Positions 22,295-29,292 of a stretch of DNA of 64,000 nucleotides are shown here, one piece after another. This DNA comes from Lentzea sp. NBRC 102530 (lineage in GTDB: Bacteria; Actinomycetota; Actinomycetes; Mycobacteriales; Pseudonocardiaceae). Positions within the stretch are counted from its first letter, which is position 1. The number at the start of each line of letters is the position of its first letter. Where the stretch lies: positions 1 to 64,000 of the forward strand of contig NZ_BSTF01000021.1 of NCBI RefSeq assembly GCF_030269365.1. The letters are read 5' to 3'. The notes beneath the pieces are model-generated. The model ran no database searches. It was not told where the DNA came from and saw nothing but the letters and a program-made list of their open reading frames with translations. The position numbers and the translations under genes are program-made.

Positions 22295-23309
22295 TCCGCG
22301 CTGGTCGAGGTGCCCGCAGGAACCGTTCCGCCGGCACCTCGACCACCCGGTACAGCAGCCAGGCCGCCACCATCGACGCCGCGAACATGCCGAGCGCCGC
22401 GGCCAGCGGGAACGCGTGCACGTCGAGGAACTTCTCGGCGACCCGGATGACGATCTGGTGGACCATGTAGAACGCGAACGACACCGTGCCGAGCCACACC
22501 ATCACGCGCGACCGCCACGGCGACCACCTGCCGCTCAGGTCGGCGACGGCGGCCGCCGGGATCAGCAGGGCCAGCGGGATCACCGTGCCCGCGACGTACG
22601 GGAACGACGCCGGCAGGTACCACGACCCGACGTAGGCGACGGCGAACAGCGCGGTCGCGGGCCACAGCCCGAGCCCGATCCACCTGCCCTGCTGCACGAC
22701 CCGCGCCATCGCGATGCCGAGCACGAACTCCAGCGCGCGCACGGGCGGGAACACGAACACGAACCAGTATTCGAGCGGGCCTGGCATTGACAGTGCGATC
22801 AACGGAACTGTCAAAATCGCGATCACCGTTCCGCTTGCAATCAGCCACGGCTTGCGCATCTGCCATTTGATCAGCAGTGGGAATGCCAGGTAGAACGCCA
22901 TCTCGCAGGAGAGCGACCACGCCGGGGTGTTCAAGCTGAAGTAGACGGACTCGTCCGGAACCCACGCCTGGGTCAATGAGAGGTTCGCCAGCGCGGCGCC
23001 CGGAGTGACGGCATCGACCAGCAGCACCAGCAGCCAGGTCGCCACGTGGTTCGGGTAGATCTTCGCAGCTCGGCGACGCCAGGAAGTGCGCGCCGTGGTC
23101 TCCGGCCTCGCAGACCACGTGAGCACGAAACCGGACAAAATGAAGAAGAAGCTCACTCCGGTGGCGCCTTGACGGAACGGCACGTCCAGATAGGGCCACA
23201 ATCCTGCCGAGTTGATGTGGAATCCGAAGACGATGAACGCCGCGATGAATCTCATGCCGGTCAGCGAAGGCAAACGCCCCAGCTTCGCTTCCGTTCCCTG
23301 ATTCTGCAC
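22155..23309 (-). CDS. Acyltransferase family 3 membrane protein (OafA-like)
   Basis: This 384-residue protein has about ten membrane helices. The conserved early region LPSLTGMRFIAAFIVFGFHI carries the catalytic His, and GATGVSFFFILSGFVLTW is the family signature. Such proteins transfer acetyl or other acyl groups to sugars, peptidoglycan, lipids or macrolides. The transmembrane core ends near LLYRVVEVPAERFL. The final ~45 residues are a disordered Arg/Pro/Ala tail encoded opposite the end of the GH92 gene, and they look like accidental read-on rather than a domain. The start is preceded by an A/T-richer divergent promoter shared with the phosphotransferase gene. Confidence 0.88.
   Translation of the reverse strand: MQNQGTEAKLGRLPSLTGMRFIAAFIVFGFHINSAGLWPYLDVPFRQGATGVSFFFILSGFVLTWSARPETTARTSWRRRAAKIYPNHVATWLLVLLVDAVTPGAALANLSLTQAWVPDESVYFSLNTPAWSLSCEMAFYLAFPLLIKWQMRKPWLIASGTVIAILTVPLIALSMPGPLEYWFVFVFPPVRALEFVLGIAMARVVQQGRWIGLGLWPATALFAVAYVGSWYLPASFPYVAGTVIPLALLIPAAAVADLSGRWSPWRSRVMVWLGTVSFAFYMVHQIVIRVAEKFLDVHAFPLAAALGMFAASMVAAWLLYRVVEVPAERFLRAPRPARIRRASPRTAPPAGRPAASPNGPSSRGRGAATDRTAGPAARQRPALP
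22302..22345 (+). terminator. GH92 terminator hairpin inside the acyltransferase gene
   Basis: TGGTCGAGGTGCC (22302-22314) pairs perfectly with GGCACCTCGACCA (22333-22345). The 18-base loop contains a smaller GGAA/TTCC stem. It starts 7 bases after the GH92 stop and lies within codons of the convergent acyltransferase. Confidence 0.7.
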
Positions 23310-23378
23310 GACGGTGGGTTCGTGCGGTTCATGGCCGTTGTTACAAATTCTTTTTGGGCTTGGAATACGATGTTTCGC

Positions 23379-24272
23379 ATGGAACGCCTGAAGAGCGGTG
23401 TGCGGTCACGGGTCTGGGCGGACGGCGACCGGGTCGTCAAGCAGGTGGTCGGCGACCCGGCGGCGTTCGAACGGGAGGTCACGGCGTTGCGGCTGGCCGA
23501 GCACACCGGCGTGGTGCCGCGGATCCTCGAGGTCGACCACGAGCAGCGGACCGTGGTGCTGGAACGACTGCGCTCGGACCCGTTCGGCGAGGACTGGGTG
23601 ATCGCCTACGCCCGCGGCCTCGCCAAGCTGCACCAGGCCACCGGCCCCGAGCACGCCGGACTGCTGCCGCGCCAGCACGTGCCGGACCCGGAGCCGTTCC
23701 TGCGGTTCGTACACGCGATGGGCGTCGAGATCGGCGGCGCGGAACGGGAGCTGGTGTTCGCGGACACCGGCAAGTTCGACCTGGTGCACGGCGATCCCTG
23801 CCCCGGCAACGACCTGTACTCGCCCGACGGCGCGAAGTTCGTCGACTTCGAGGGCGCGGCGCTCGGCGACGGGCTGGCCGAGGTCGTCTACCTCCGCATC
23901 GGTTTCCCGACCTGCGCGACCGTCTCCGAGACGCCGCGCGCGCTGCGGGAGGCGGCGGAAGCGGCCTACTTCGAGGAACGCGGGTTCACCGCGCCGCTCG
24001 AGGACGCGTGCGTGCGGTGGCTCGTGAACGGCGACGCGCTGGTGCAGCGGGCCGAACGAGACGGTACCGACCACCTCGCGCGGGCCGTGGAGCAGGACTG
24101 GTTCTGGTACAGCACGACGGCACGCGGCCGGTTGATGTTCCGGGCGGCGATCGTGGCGACGTTCACCGAGACCCATCCGGAGACGAGCGCGCTGGCGCGG
24201 CGGTTGCTGGAGAGGATGAACCAGGTCTGGGAGCCGCAGCCGATCGACACCCGCCGCACGCACGTCTCATGA
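23379..24272 (+). CDS. Aminoglycoside phosphotransferase (APH)-fold kinase
   Basis: This protein of about 297 residues has the APH/choline-kinase fold. The N-lobe GDRVVKQVV supplies the ATP lysine, the catalytic loop is HGDPCPGND (His137, Asp139, Asn144), and FVDFEGAALGD carries the metal-binding Asp. Asp-Phe-Glu replaces the commoner Asp-Phe-Asp/Gly, which the family tolerates. The substrate is unknown (antibiotic, sugar or small alcohol). The start is ATG 23379, or ATG 23370 three codons earlier; neither has a strong ribosome-binding site. It overlaps the convergent pseudouridine synthase gene by 6 bases. Confidence 0.82.
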   Translation: MERLKSGVRSRVWADGDRVVKQVVGDPAAFEREVTALRLAEHTGVVPRILEVDHEQRTVVLERLRSDPFGEDWVIAYARGLAKLHQATGPEHAGLLPRQHVPDPEPFLRFVHAMGVEIGGAERELVFADTGKFDLVHGDPCPGNDLYSPDGAKFVDFEGAALGDGLAEVVYLRIGFPTCATVSETPRALREAAEAAYFEERGFTAPLEDACVRWLVNGDALVQRAERDGTDHLARAVEQDWFWYSTTARGRLMFRAAIVATFTETHPETSALARRLLERMNQVWEPQPIDTRRTHVS

Positions 24273-25175
24273 CCAGGCGGAGAGCTTCAGCCCCGAGGTG
24301 AACGAACGCTCCACGCCCGACACCGGGTCCGGGAAGGACAGTGTGCGGGCGAGGAGTTGCAAAGGCGACGAGAAGTCGTCGAGCGGACGCTCCCGCAACA
24401 CGGGGTAGAAGTCGTCGTTGACGATCGGCACGCCGAGCCCGGACATGTGCAGCCGCAGCTGGTGCGTGCGCCCGGTCACCGGCTTCAGGTGGTACCGGCC
24501 GAGGCCGTCCCGATGCTCCACCAGGGACACGTGGGTCTCGGCGTTGGGTTCGCCGTCGGCCTCGAACGCGGTGATGATGCCGCGTTCCTTGATGATCCGC
24601 GATCTTACGACCCGGGGCAGTTCGAGCGACGGGTCGTACGGCGCGATCGCCTCGTACTCCTTGGACACCAGGCGGTCCCGGAACATCGTCTGGTACTTGC
24701 CGCGCAGTTCGCGGCGCACCACGAAGAGCACCAGCCCGGCCGTGACGCGGTCCAGCCGGTGCGCGGGGGAGAGATCGGGCAGTCCCAACGAGTCGCGCAG
24801 CTTCACCAAAGCTGTCTGCATGATGTGCTGGCCGCGCGGGATCGTCGCGAGGAAGTGTGGTTTGTCGGCGACCACGATGTCGTCGTCCTGGTACACCACC
24901 CCGACCTCGAACGGCACGGGCACCTCGACGGGCAGGTCGCGGTGGAACCAGATGTAGGAGTCGGGCACGAACGGCGTGTCGAGGCCCAGCGGTCCGGAGA
25001 CACCCCAGATCCGTTCCTCCACCAGCATCTCGTCGATGCGTGCGGCGGCCACGCGCGGCAGGCGTTCCACGAGGTGGTCGCGCAACGACAGCCACGGGCC
25101 CTCGGAGGGCAGCTTCAGCCGTGCCGCGTCCAGGCCCGCGCGCTGGGGGAGGGGGGAGGAGGGTTTGCGTCTCAT
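24267..25175 (-). CDS. RluA-family RNA pseudouridine synthase
   Basis: The 302-residue enzyme isomerises specific uridines in rRNA or tRNA. The catalytic motif is AHRLDRVTAGLVLFV, with the invariant Asp in HRLD. DDDIVVADKPHFLATIPRG and VTGRTHQLRLHMSGLGVPIVND are the other conserved family blocks. An N-terminal extension (to ~95) has no S4 domain. The ATG at 25175 is preceded by GGTGGG; longer frames have no support. It is divergent from the EamA exporter with ~93 bases between. Confidence 0.92.
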   Translation of the reverse strand: MRRKPSSPLPQRAGLDAARLKLPSEGPWLSLRDHLVERLPRVAAARIDEMLVEERIWGVSGPLGLDTPFVPDSYIWFHRDLPVEVPVPFEVGVVYQDDDIVVADKPHFLATIPRGQHIMQTALVKLRDSLGLPDLSPAHRLDRVTAGLVLFVVRRELRGKYQTMFRDRLVSKEYEAIAPYDPSLELPRVVRSRIIKERGIITAFEADGEPNAETHVSLVEHRDGLGRYHLKPVTGRTHQLRLHMSGLGVPIVNDDFYPVLRERPLDDFSSPLQLLARTLSFPDPVSGVERSFTSGLKLSAWS

Positions 25176-25268
25176 CGCACCCACCAGTCTAAAGCGTCGG
25201 GAAAACCGAACGATATCGCTCGGAAACGTTCGCTGTACTGAACGGACCGTGCGAACAAGACTGGGCTC

Positions 25269-26132
25269 ATGTCGGTCTTCCTCGTCCTCGGCTCCGTCGT
25301 CTCCCTGCAGTTCGGGGCGGCGTTCGCGAACCAGCTCTTCGGCCAGATCGGCGCACCCGGCGCCACGGCGCTGAGGCTCGGCATCGCGGCGCTGATGCTC
25401 GCGGTGGTCGTGCGGCCGAAGTTCCGCCAGGAGACCCTCGTGCTCGGCATGACCATGGCCGGCATGAACGGCACGTTCTACCTCGCGCTCGACCGCATCC
25501 CGCTCGGCGTCGCGGTGACGATCGAGTTCCTCGGGCCGCTCGGACTCGCGGCCGTGCTCAGCAGGCGGGCCCGCGACTTCGTGTGGGTCGGGCTGGCGCT
25601 CGCGGGCGTCGTCGTCCTGGGCGTACGTGAGTACACGGGCGCGAAGCTCGACCTCATCGGTGTGGTGCTGGCGTTGATCGCGGCCGTGTTCTGGGCCTGT
25701 TACGTGCTGGCCGGGCGCAAGCTCGCGACGGCGGGGCTCGGCACCGGAGGCCTGGCGGGGGCGAGCCTGATCGCGGCGGCGCTGACGTTGCCGTACGGGC
25801 TGTCGACGGCGGGGACCGCGTTGTTCGAACCCAGGATGCTGCTGCTCGGCACGCTGGTGGCGCTGCTGGCGTCCGCGATCCCGTACACGCTGGAGATCCG
25901 GGCGCTGAAGACGTTGCAGGCCAGCACGTTCGGTGTGGTGCTGGCCCTGGAACCGGCCGCGGCGGCGCTCGCCGGGGCGGTGCTGCTCGGCCAGCACCTG
26001 AGCGTGATCTCGTTGTGCGGCATCGCGCTGGTGATCACGGCCGGGGTCGGAGCGGCGCTACGGAGAGCGCCAGCGCCTCGCGAAACGCCCGCACAGCGGG
26101 ATGCTGACCTCGTCCTGCCCGTGCCGCAGTGA
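25269..26132 (+). CDS. EamA-family (RhtA-like) inner-membrane exporter
   Basis: This 287-residue protein has ten predicted helices in two EamA repeats, with NQLFGQIGAPGATALRLGIAAL in the first and GVVLALIAAVFWACYVLAGRKLA starting the second. It resembles RhtA-type threonine/homoserine exporters, but the substrate is not proven. The last ~20 residues are hydrophilic, and the 3' 98 bases overlap the convergent lysR gene. The LysR protein encoded next door is a plausible local regulator. Confidence 0.88.
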   Translation: MSVFLVLGSVVSLQFGAAFANQLFGQIGAPGATALRLGIAALMLAVVVRPKFRQETLVLGMTMAGMNGTFYLALDRIPLGVAVTIEFLGPLGLAAVLSRRARDFVWVGLALAGVVVLGVREYTGAKLDLIGVVLALIAAVFWACYVLAGRKLATAGLGTGGLAGASLIAAALTLPYGLSTAGTALFEPRMLLLGTLVALLASAIPYTLEIRALKTLQASTFGVVLALEPAAAALAGAVLLGQHLSVISLCGIALVITAGVGAALRRAPAPRETPAQRDADLVLPVPQ

Positions 26133-26922
26133 ACAGCAGCCGGGACTGCGGGACCGGCAGCTCGTGCAGGTCGACGGTGATCTCGCGGTCGTACCAGACG
26201 AGGTCGGGCAGCAGCGCGACCGCGAGACCCCGTTCCACGAACCGCAGCTTCACCAGCACGTCCGTCGAGGAGAACCGCACGTCCGGCTCGAACCCGTTGT
26301 GGCGGCACCAGTTCACGTTGAAGATCCGCTGCGGGAAGCCGTCGGTCTCCATGATCCACGGGTGGGAACCGATCTCCTCGACCGGCAGTCCGCGCGGGAC
26401 GGCCAGCCGGATCGGGTCCCGGGTCAGTTCCCGGTACTCGAGGCCGGCCAGGCGCGCTTCCGGCTGGTCCGGCCACTCCTCCACGAAGACGAGGTCGAAG
26501 TCCCTGGCGTGCAACGCGGAGAGCGCTTCCGCGGGGTCGAGCACCTGGAACTCGATCCGCAGTGACGGATGCTCGTCCCTCATGCGCGCCAGCGTCGCCG
26601 GGATCAACGCGAGCGCCGCCGTCTGGAACGTCGCCACCCGCAACGTGCCGGTGATCTCGTGCAGCGACGCCGCCACCTCGGACTCCGCCTGGTCCAGGCG
26701 GGCGAGGACCTCTTCGGTGTGCCGCACCAGGATTTCGGCCTGCGGGGTGAGCTTGACCCGCCTGCCGACCGGTTCCAGCAACGGCACGCCCACCTCGGTC
26801 TCCAGCAGGGAGAGCTGCTGCGACACCGACGACGGGCTGTAGTTCAACGCCTGCGCGACCGCGGCGAGCGTCCCCCTTTGGGAAAGTTCGCGCAGAAGTC
26901 GCAGACGGTGGAGGTCGAACAT
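26035..26922 (-). CDS. LysR-family transcriptional regulator
   Basis: The 295-residue regulator has an N-terminal winged helix-turn-helix (residues 1-60, LRLLRELSQRGTLAAVAQALNYSPSSVSQQLSLLE) and a periplasmic-binding-protein-like effector domain (~90-290). Its start faces the secreted-protein gene at 27003 across an 80-base gap, and its end overlaps the EamA exporter by 98 bases. It may control either neighbour. The C-terminus beyond ~AVRAFREAL is probably dispensable and is antisense to the exporter's tail. Confidence 0.9.
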   Translation of the reverse strand: MFDLHRLRLLRELSQRGTLAAVAQALNYSPSSVSQQLSLLETEVGVPLLEPVGRRVKLTPQAEILVRHTEEVLARLDQAESEVAASLHEITGTLRVATFQTAALALIPATLARMRDEHPSLRIEFQVLDPAEALSALHARDFDLVFVEEWPDQPEARLAGLEYRELTRDPIRLAVPRGLPVEEIGSHPWIMETDGFPQRIFNVNWCRHNGFEPDVRFSSTDVLVKLRFVERGLAVALLPDLVWYDREITVDLHELPVPQSRLLFTAARAGRGQHPAVRAFREALALSVAPLRPRP

Positions 26923-26964
26923 TCGATCAGTATCCGCTAGTCTCCGGCTACCGCCCCCTGAGAG

Positions 26965-26986
26965 AACGTGCTGCCCTCAGCACGTT
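26965..26986 (+). promoter_or_regulatory. Leader hairpin immediately before a ribosome-binding site
   Basis: AACGTGCTG-CCCT-CAGCACGTT is a perfect 9-bp stem with a 4-base loop. It is followed by TTGAGGAGG, the ribosome-binding site of the gene at 27003. It could be a small attenuator, an mRNA-stabilising cap, or an operator for the divergent LysR protein. Confidence 0.5.
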
Positions 26987-27002
26987 TTGAGGAGGTATCG
27001 GT

Positions 27003-27605
27003 ATGTCCAAACGACTCCGCATCGCCGCGGGGATCGCACTGGCGACCGGTCTGCTCGTGTCGGTCTCACCGGCACGGGCTCAGGTCGAGACGGGTCCCTG
27101 GACCAGCTACTCGCCCTCGTTCACCGTTCAGGAACGCGGCTGTGGCAACGTCGACAACCTCACGTTCCAGCTCACCTGCTCCACCGCGAGCGGAGACCAG
27201 CGTGCCGAGCGGCGTTACGCCACTTACACCGGCGGCACGCGCCAGTTCGAGGGAAGCTTCCGGATCACGAGTCTCGGCGGCACCCGCATCAGTCTCAAGC
27301 AGACGTTCCGGGAAGCTCCGAGCGCCGGACCGTTCTGGATGCTCGCCGTGGAACGCGGCGGCCGGCTCTACGCCGTGCACGGGGGCGCCACCATCGCCAC
27401 CGGCGCGACCGTGGGAGCGACTGTTCGCGTGAACACCGTGCACAACACGGCCACGGAACACCGCACGTACATCAACGGCTCGCGTGCGCACACCTACGCG
27501 AGTTCGGGTACGAGCTTCTACGACAAGTTCGGCGCCTACCGGACGTCCAGCGGCCAGGGACCCGCCACGGTCGTCTGGAGCAACGTCCGCTTCTGGCGCA
27601 AGTGA
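27003..27605 (+). CDS. Secreted beta-sandwich-like protein of unknown function
   Basis: This 200-residue exported protein has a signal peptide cleaved near ARAQV. GAGGAGG lies 7 bases before the ATG. The mature protein is rich in beta-strand patterns and Gly/Thr, with one cysteine pair (RGCGNV, FQLTCS). It ends FYDKFGAYRTSSGQGPATVVWSNVRFWRK, a pattern reminiscent of jelly-roll lectin/polysaccharide-lyase folds. I do not recognise a defined family and assign no activity. Its TGA overlaps the next start (GTGA), so the two genes are translated together. Confidence 0.65.
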   Translation: MSKRLRIAAGIALATGLLVSVSPARAQVETGPWTSYSPSFTVQERGCGNVDNLTFQLTCSTASGDQRAERRYATYTGGTRQFEGSFRITSLGGTRISLKQTFREAPSAGPFWMLAVERGGRLYAVHGGATIATGATVGATVRVNTVHNTATEHRTYINGSRAHTYASSGTSFYDKFGAYRTSSGQGPATVVWSNVRFWRK

Positions 27606-28273
27606 TCAAGCGACTGTCGGTGGCGCTCCTGCTGTTCTCGGCTGCCTGCGGCCAAGAACAGCAGGACCCCGTGCTGACGTCCGAGCTGACCTCGCCCGTG
27701 GACGTGACGCTGCACTGGCGTCCCGAGGCGGGGGTGGCCGGGCAGGTCGTCGAGTACGCGAACGCGGCGGACGGCGAGTACACGATCCTGGAGTTCAGCC
27801 CGGCGTCCAGGAACACCTACAGGCACCCCGACCTGATTCCGGAAACCCGGTTCTACTACCGGGTCCGGCCGTTCACGGGGCCTCCGTCGGCCACTGTGGA
27901 CGTCACGTTGCCCCCTGGTGACGAGGTGCCGGAGATCGAGGGGCCGGACTGGACGGCCGCGGTGAAGGGTGGCGGGGGCACGCACGCCGTGTCGTCGCCC
28001 GAGTCGGCCGCGGCCGGACTGGAGGCGGAGGTGAAGCACGCCAACGGGATCCTCTTCACGTGGGAGGACCGGGCGGCGGACGAGGACGGCTACCTGATCG
28101 AGGTCAGACCCGCGGGCGCGGCGGACTACCGCGTCGCCGTGCAACTCGACCCGGACACCACCTCGTACGGGGTGATCACACTTCCAGACGAGAAAACCGC
28201 GACCTATCGGGTGCGGGCGTTCCGCTTCGGGGCACCGTCGAACCTGACTCAGCAGACGACGGGGAAGGTCTGA
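27602..28273 (+). CDS. Putative lipoprotein with fibronectin type III-like domains
   Basis: The 223-residue protein starts at the GTG overlapping the stop of the preceding gene. The N-terminus IKRLSVALLLFSAACGQ is a lipoprotein-like signal, with Cys in an imperfect lipobox (SAAC). Two Fn3-like segments follow: residues ~30-100 (VDVTLHWRPEAGVAGQVVEY, TRFYYRVRPF) and ~135-220 (GILFTWEDRAADEDGYLIEVR, ATYRVRAFRFG). The first gene of the pair and this one probably act together at the cell surface. The 3' 98 bases overlap a small convergent reading frame. Confidence 0.7.
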   Translation: MIKRLSVALLLFSAACGQEQQDPVLTSELTSPVDVTLHWRPEAGVAGQVVEYANAADGEYTILEFSPASRNTYRHPDLIPETRFYYRVRPFTGPPSATVDVTLPPGDEVPEIEGPDWTAAVKGGGGTHAVSSPESAAAGLEAEVKHANGILFTWEDRAADEDGYLIEVRPAGAADYRVAVQLDPDTTSYGVITLPDEKTATYRVRAFRFGAPSNLTQQTTGKV

Positions 28274-28442
28274 GCGCCTGTCTGGCGGCCCACGCGCTCG
28301 CGGCGAGGAGCAGCGTCGCGAGCGCGTAGGGCCAGGTCGCGCGTTCGGTGAGCGCCAGCAGGACGTTGGTCGCGGACAGGAGTCCGAACACGCTGCTGAG
28401 GAGCCACCAGGTCAGCTGGGTGTCGTGCAGGCGGGCCGTCAT
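28176..28442 (-). CDS. Small two-helix membrane protein (tentative)
   Basis: This 88-residue frame has two hydrophobic helices (WWLLSSVFGLLSATNVLLAL and WPYALATLLLAASAWAARQAL). The tail is polar and encoded antisense to the end of the convergent lipoprotein gene. It starts 11 bases after the coiled-coil protein gene on the same strand, so an operon is possible. No family is recognised. The overlap and small size leave some doubt that it is expressed. Confidence 0.45.
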   Translation of the reverse strand: MTARLHDTQLTWWLLSSVFGLLSATNVLLALTERATWPYALATLLLAASAWAARQALRPSPSSAESGSTVPRSGTPAPDRSRFSRLEV

Positions 28443-28452
28443 GGCGGCCCGG

Positions 28453-29106
28453 TTACCCGTTCTCGACCGCCTTCACACCTTCTTCTTCCTCTTTTTCTTC
28501 TTTTTTCTCGCCACGGCGGCGCATGAACCCGAAACCGGGGATGCCGAGGATCGCCTGGCGCATGTCGCTCGTGACCTCGAGCAGCTGGTGGACCTCGGGT
28601 CCGACCTTGTCCAGGGTGGCGAGGATCGGGAGGATGTCGCTGGTCAGGTGCTCGGTGAGGACCGGCAGCTCGTCCACGAGCTTGATCGCGGCCTCGACCT
28701 CGTGCGGGGAGAGCTCGTCGACGAACCGCTGCGCGAGCGGCTGCGCCTTCTTGGCGAGCGGCTCGTAGATGCCGATCAGCTCGTCGGCCGTGCCGGCGGT
28801 CCGGCCCGCCGTGACGACGACCTGCGCGGCCCGTTCGGAGACGTCCGCGGCACTCGCGGTGATCGCGCGGACCTCGTCCACGGCCTTCTCGGCGTCGGCG
28901 ACGACGTTCGCGGTCCGGTCGACCAGCGCGTCCGCCTTCACGACGATCCCGTCGACGGCGTCGATCGTGCTGCTGACCTTGCGGACGAGCTGTTCGACCT
29001 CGCTGATCAGGTCGAGCACGCGGCTCGGGACGGCCGCCACGGCCGCTGTCGTGTCGAGCGCGGTGTTGAGCGCCTGCTTGGCAAGTCCCATGCCGGGGAT
29101 TTCCAT
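28453..29106 (-). CDS. Helical coiled-coil protein of unknown function
   Basis: The protein has 217 residues from ATG 29106. It is almost entirely alpha-helical, with long heptad-like stretches (residues ~20-190; for example VLDLISEVEQLVRKVSSTIDAV and ADALVDRTANVVADAEKAV) and no cysteine. It resembles apolipoprotein-like or MCP-signalling-like helical proteins conserved in actinobacteria. The C-terminus is a charged EKKEEKEEEEG run encoded by a nearly pure purine tract (28475-28506), a likely hotspot for replication slippage. There is no signal peptide. It may associate with the small membrane protein encoded next. Confidence 0.7.
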   Translation of the reverse strand: MEIPGMGLAKQALNTALDTTAAVAAVPSRVLDLISEVEQLVRKVSSTIDAVDGIVVKADALVDRTANVVADAEKAVDEVRAITASAADVSERAAQVVVTAGRTAGTADELIGIYEPLAKKAQPLAQRFVDELSPHEVEAAIKLVDELPVLTEHLTSDILPILATLDKVGPEVHQLLEVTSDMRQAILGIPGFGFMRRRGEKKEEKEEEEGVKAVENG

Positions 29107-29292
29107 GCGTCCACTCTGCCTTAAGCGTTGGTCGGTTTGGGGGAACGCCATTCGGTTTTCAAAAGTGTCAGACCCCGTGATTACCGTTCCTGATGTCGGC
29201 CAAGCGGCTGACCAGGCGAACCGGGAACCGGAGCGGGTCCGAAGTTGTCAGAGTCGAGGGTTAGCATCCCCGGCGGCGAGGGAGGGCGCTTT

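Noticed and set aside
28475..28506. Polypurine/polypyrimidine tract considered as a terminator U-run
   Set aside because: It encodes the charged tail of the coiled-coil protein in frame, and no adjacent GC stem was found.
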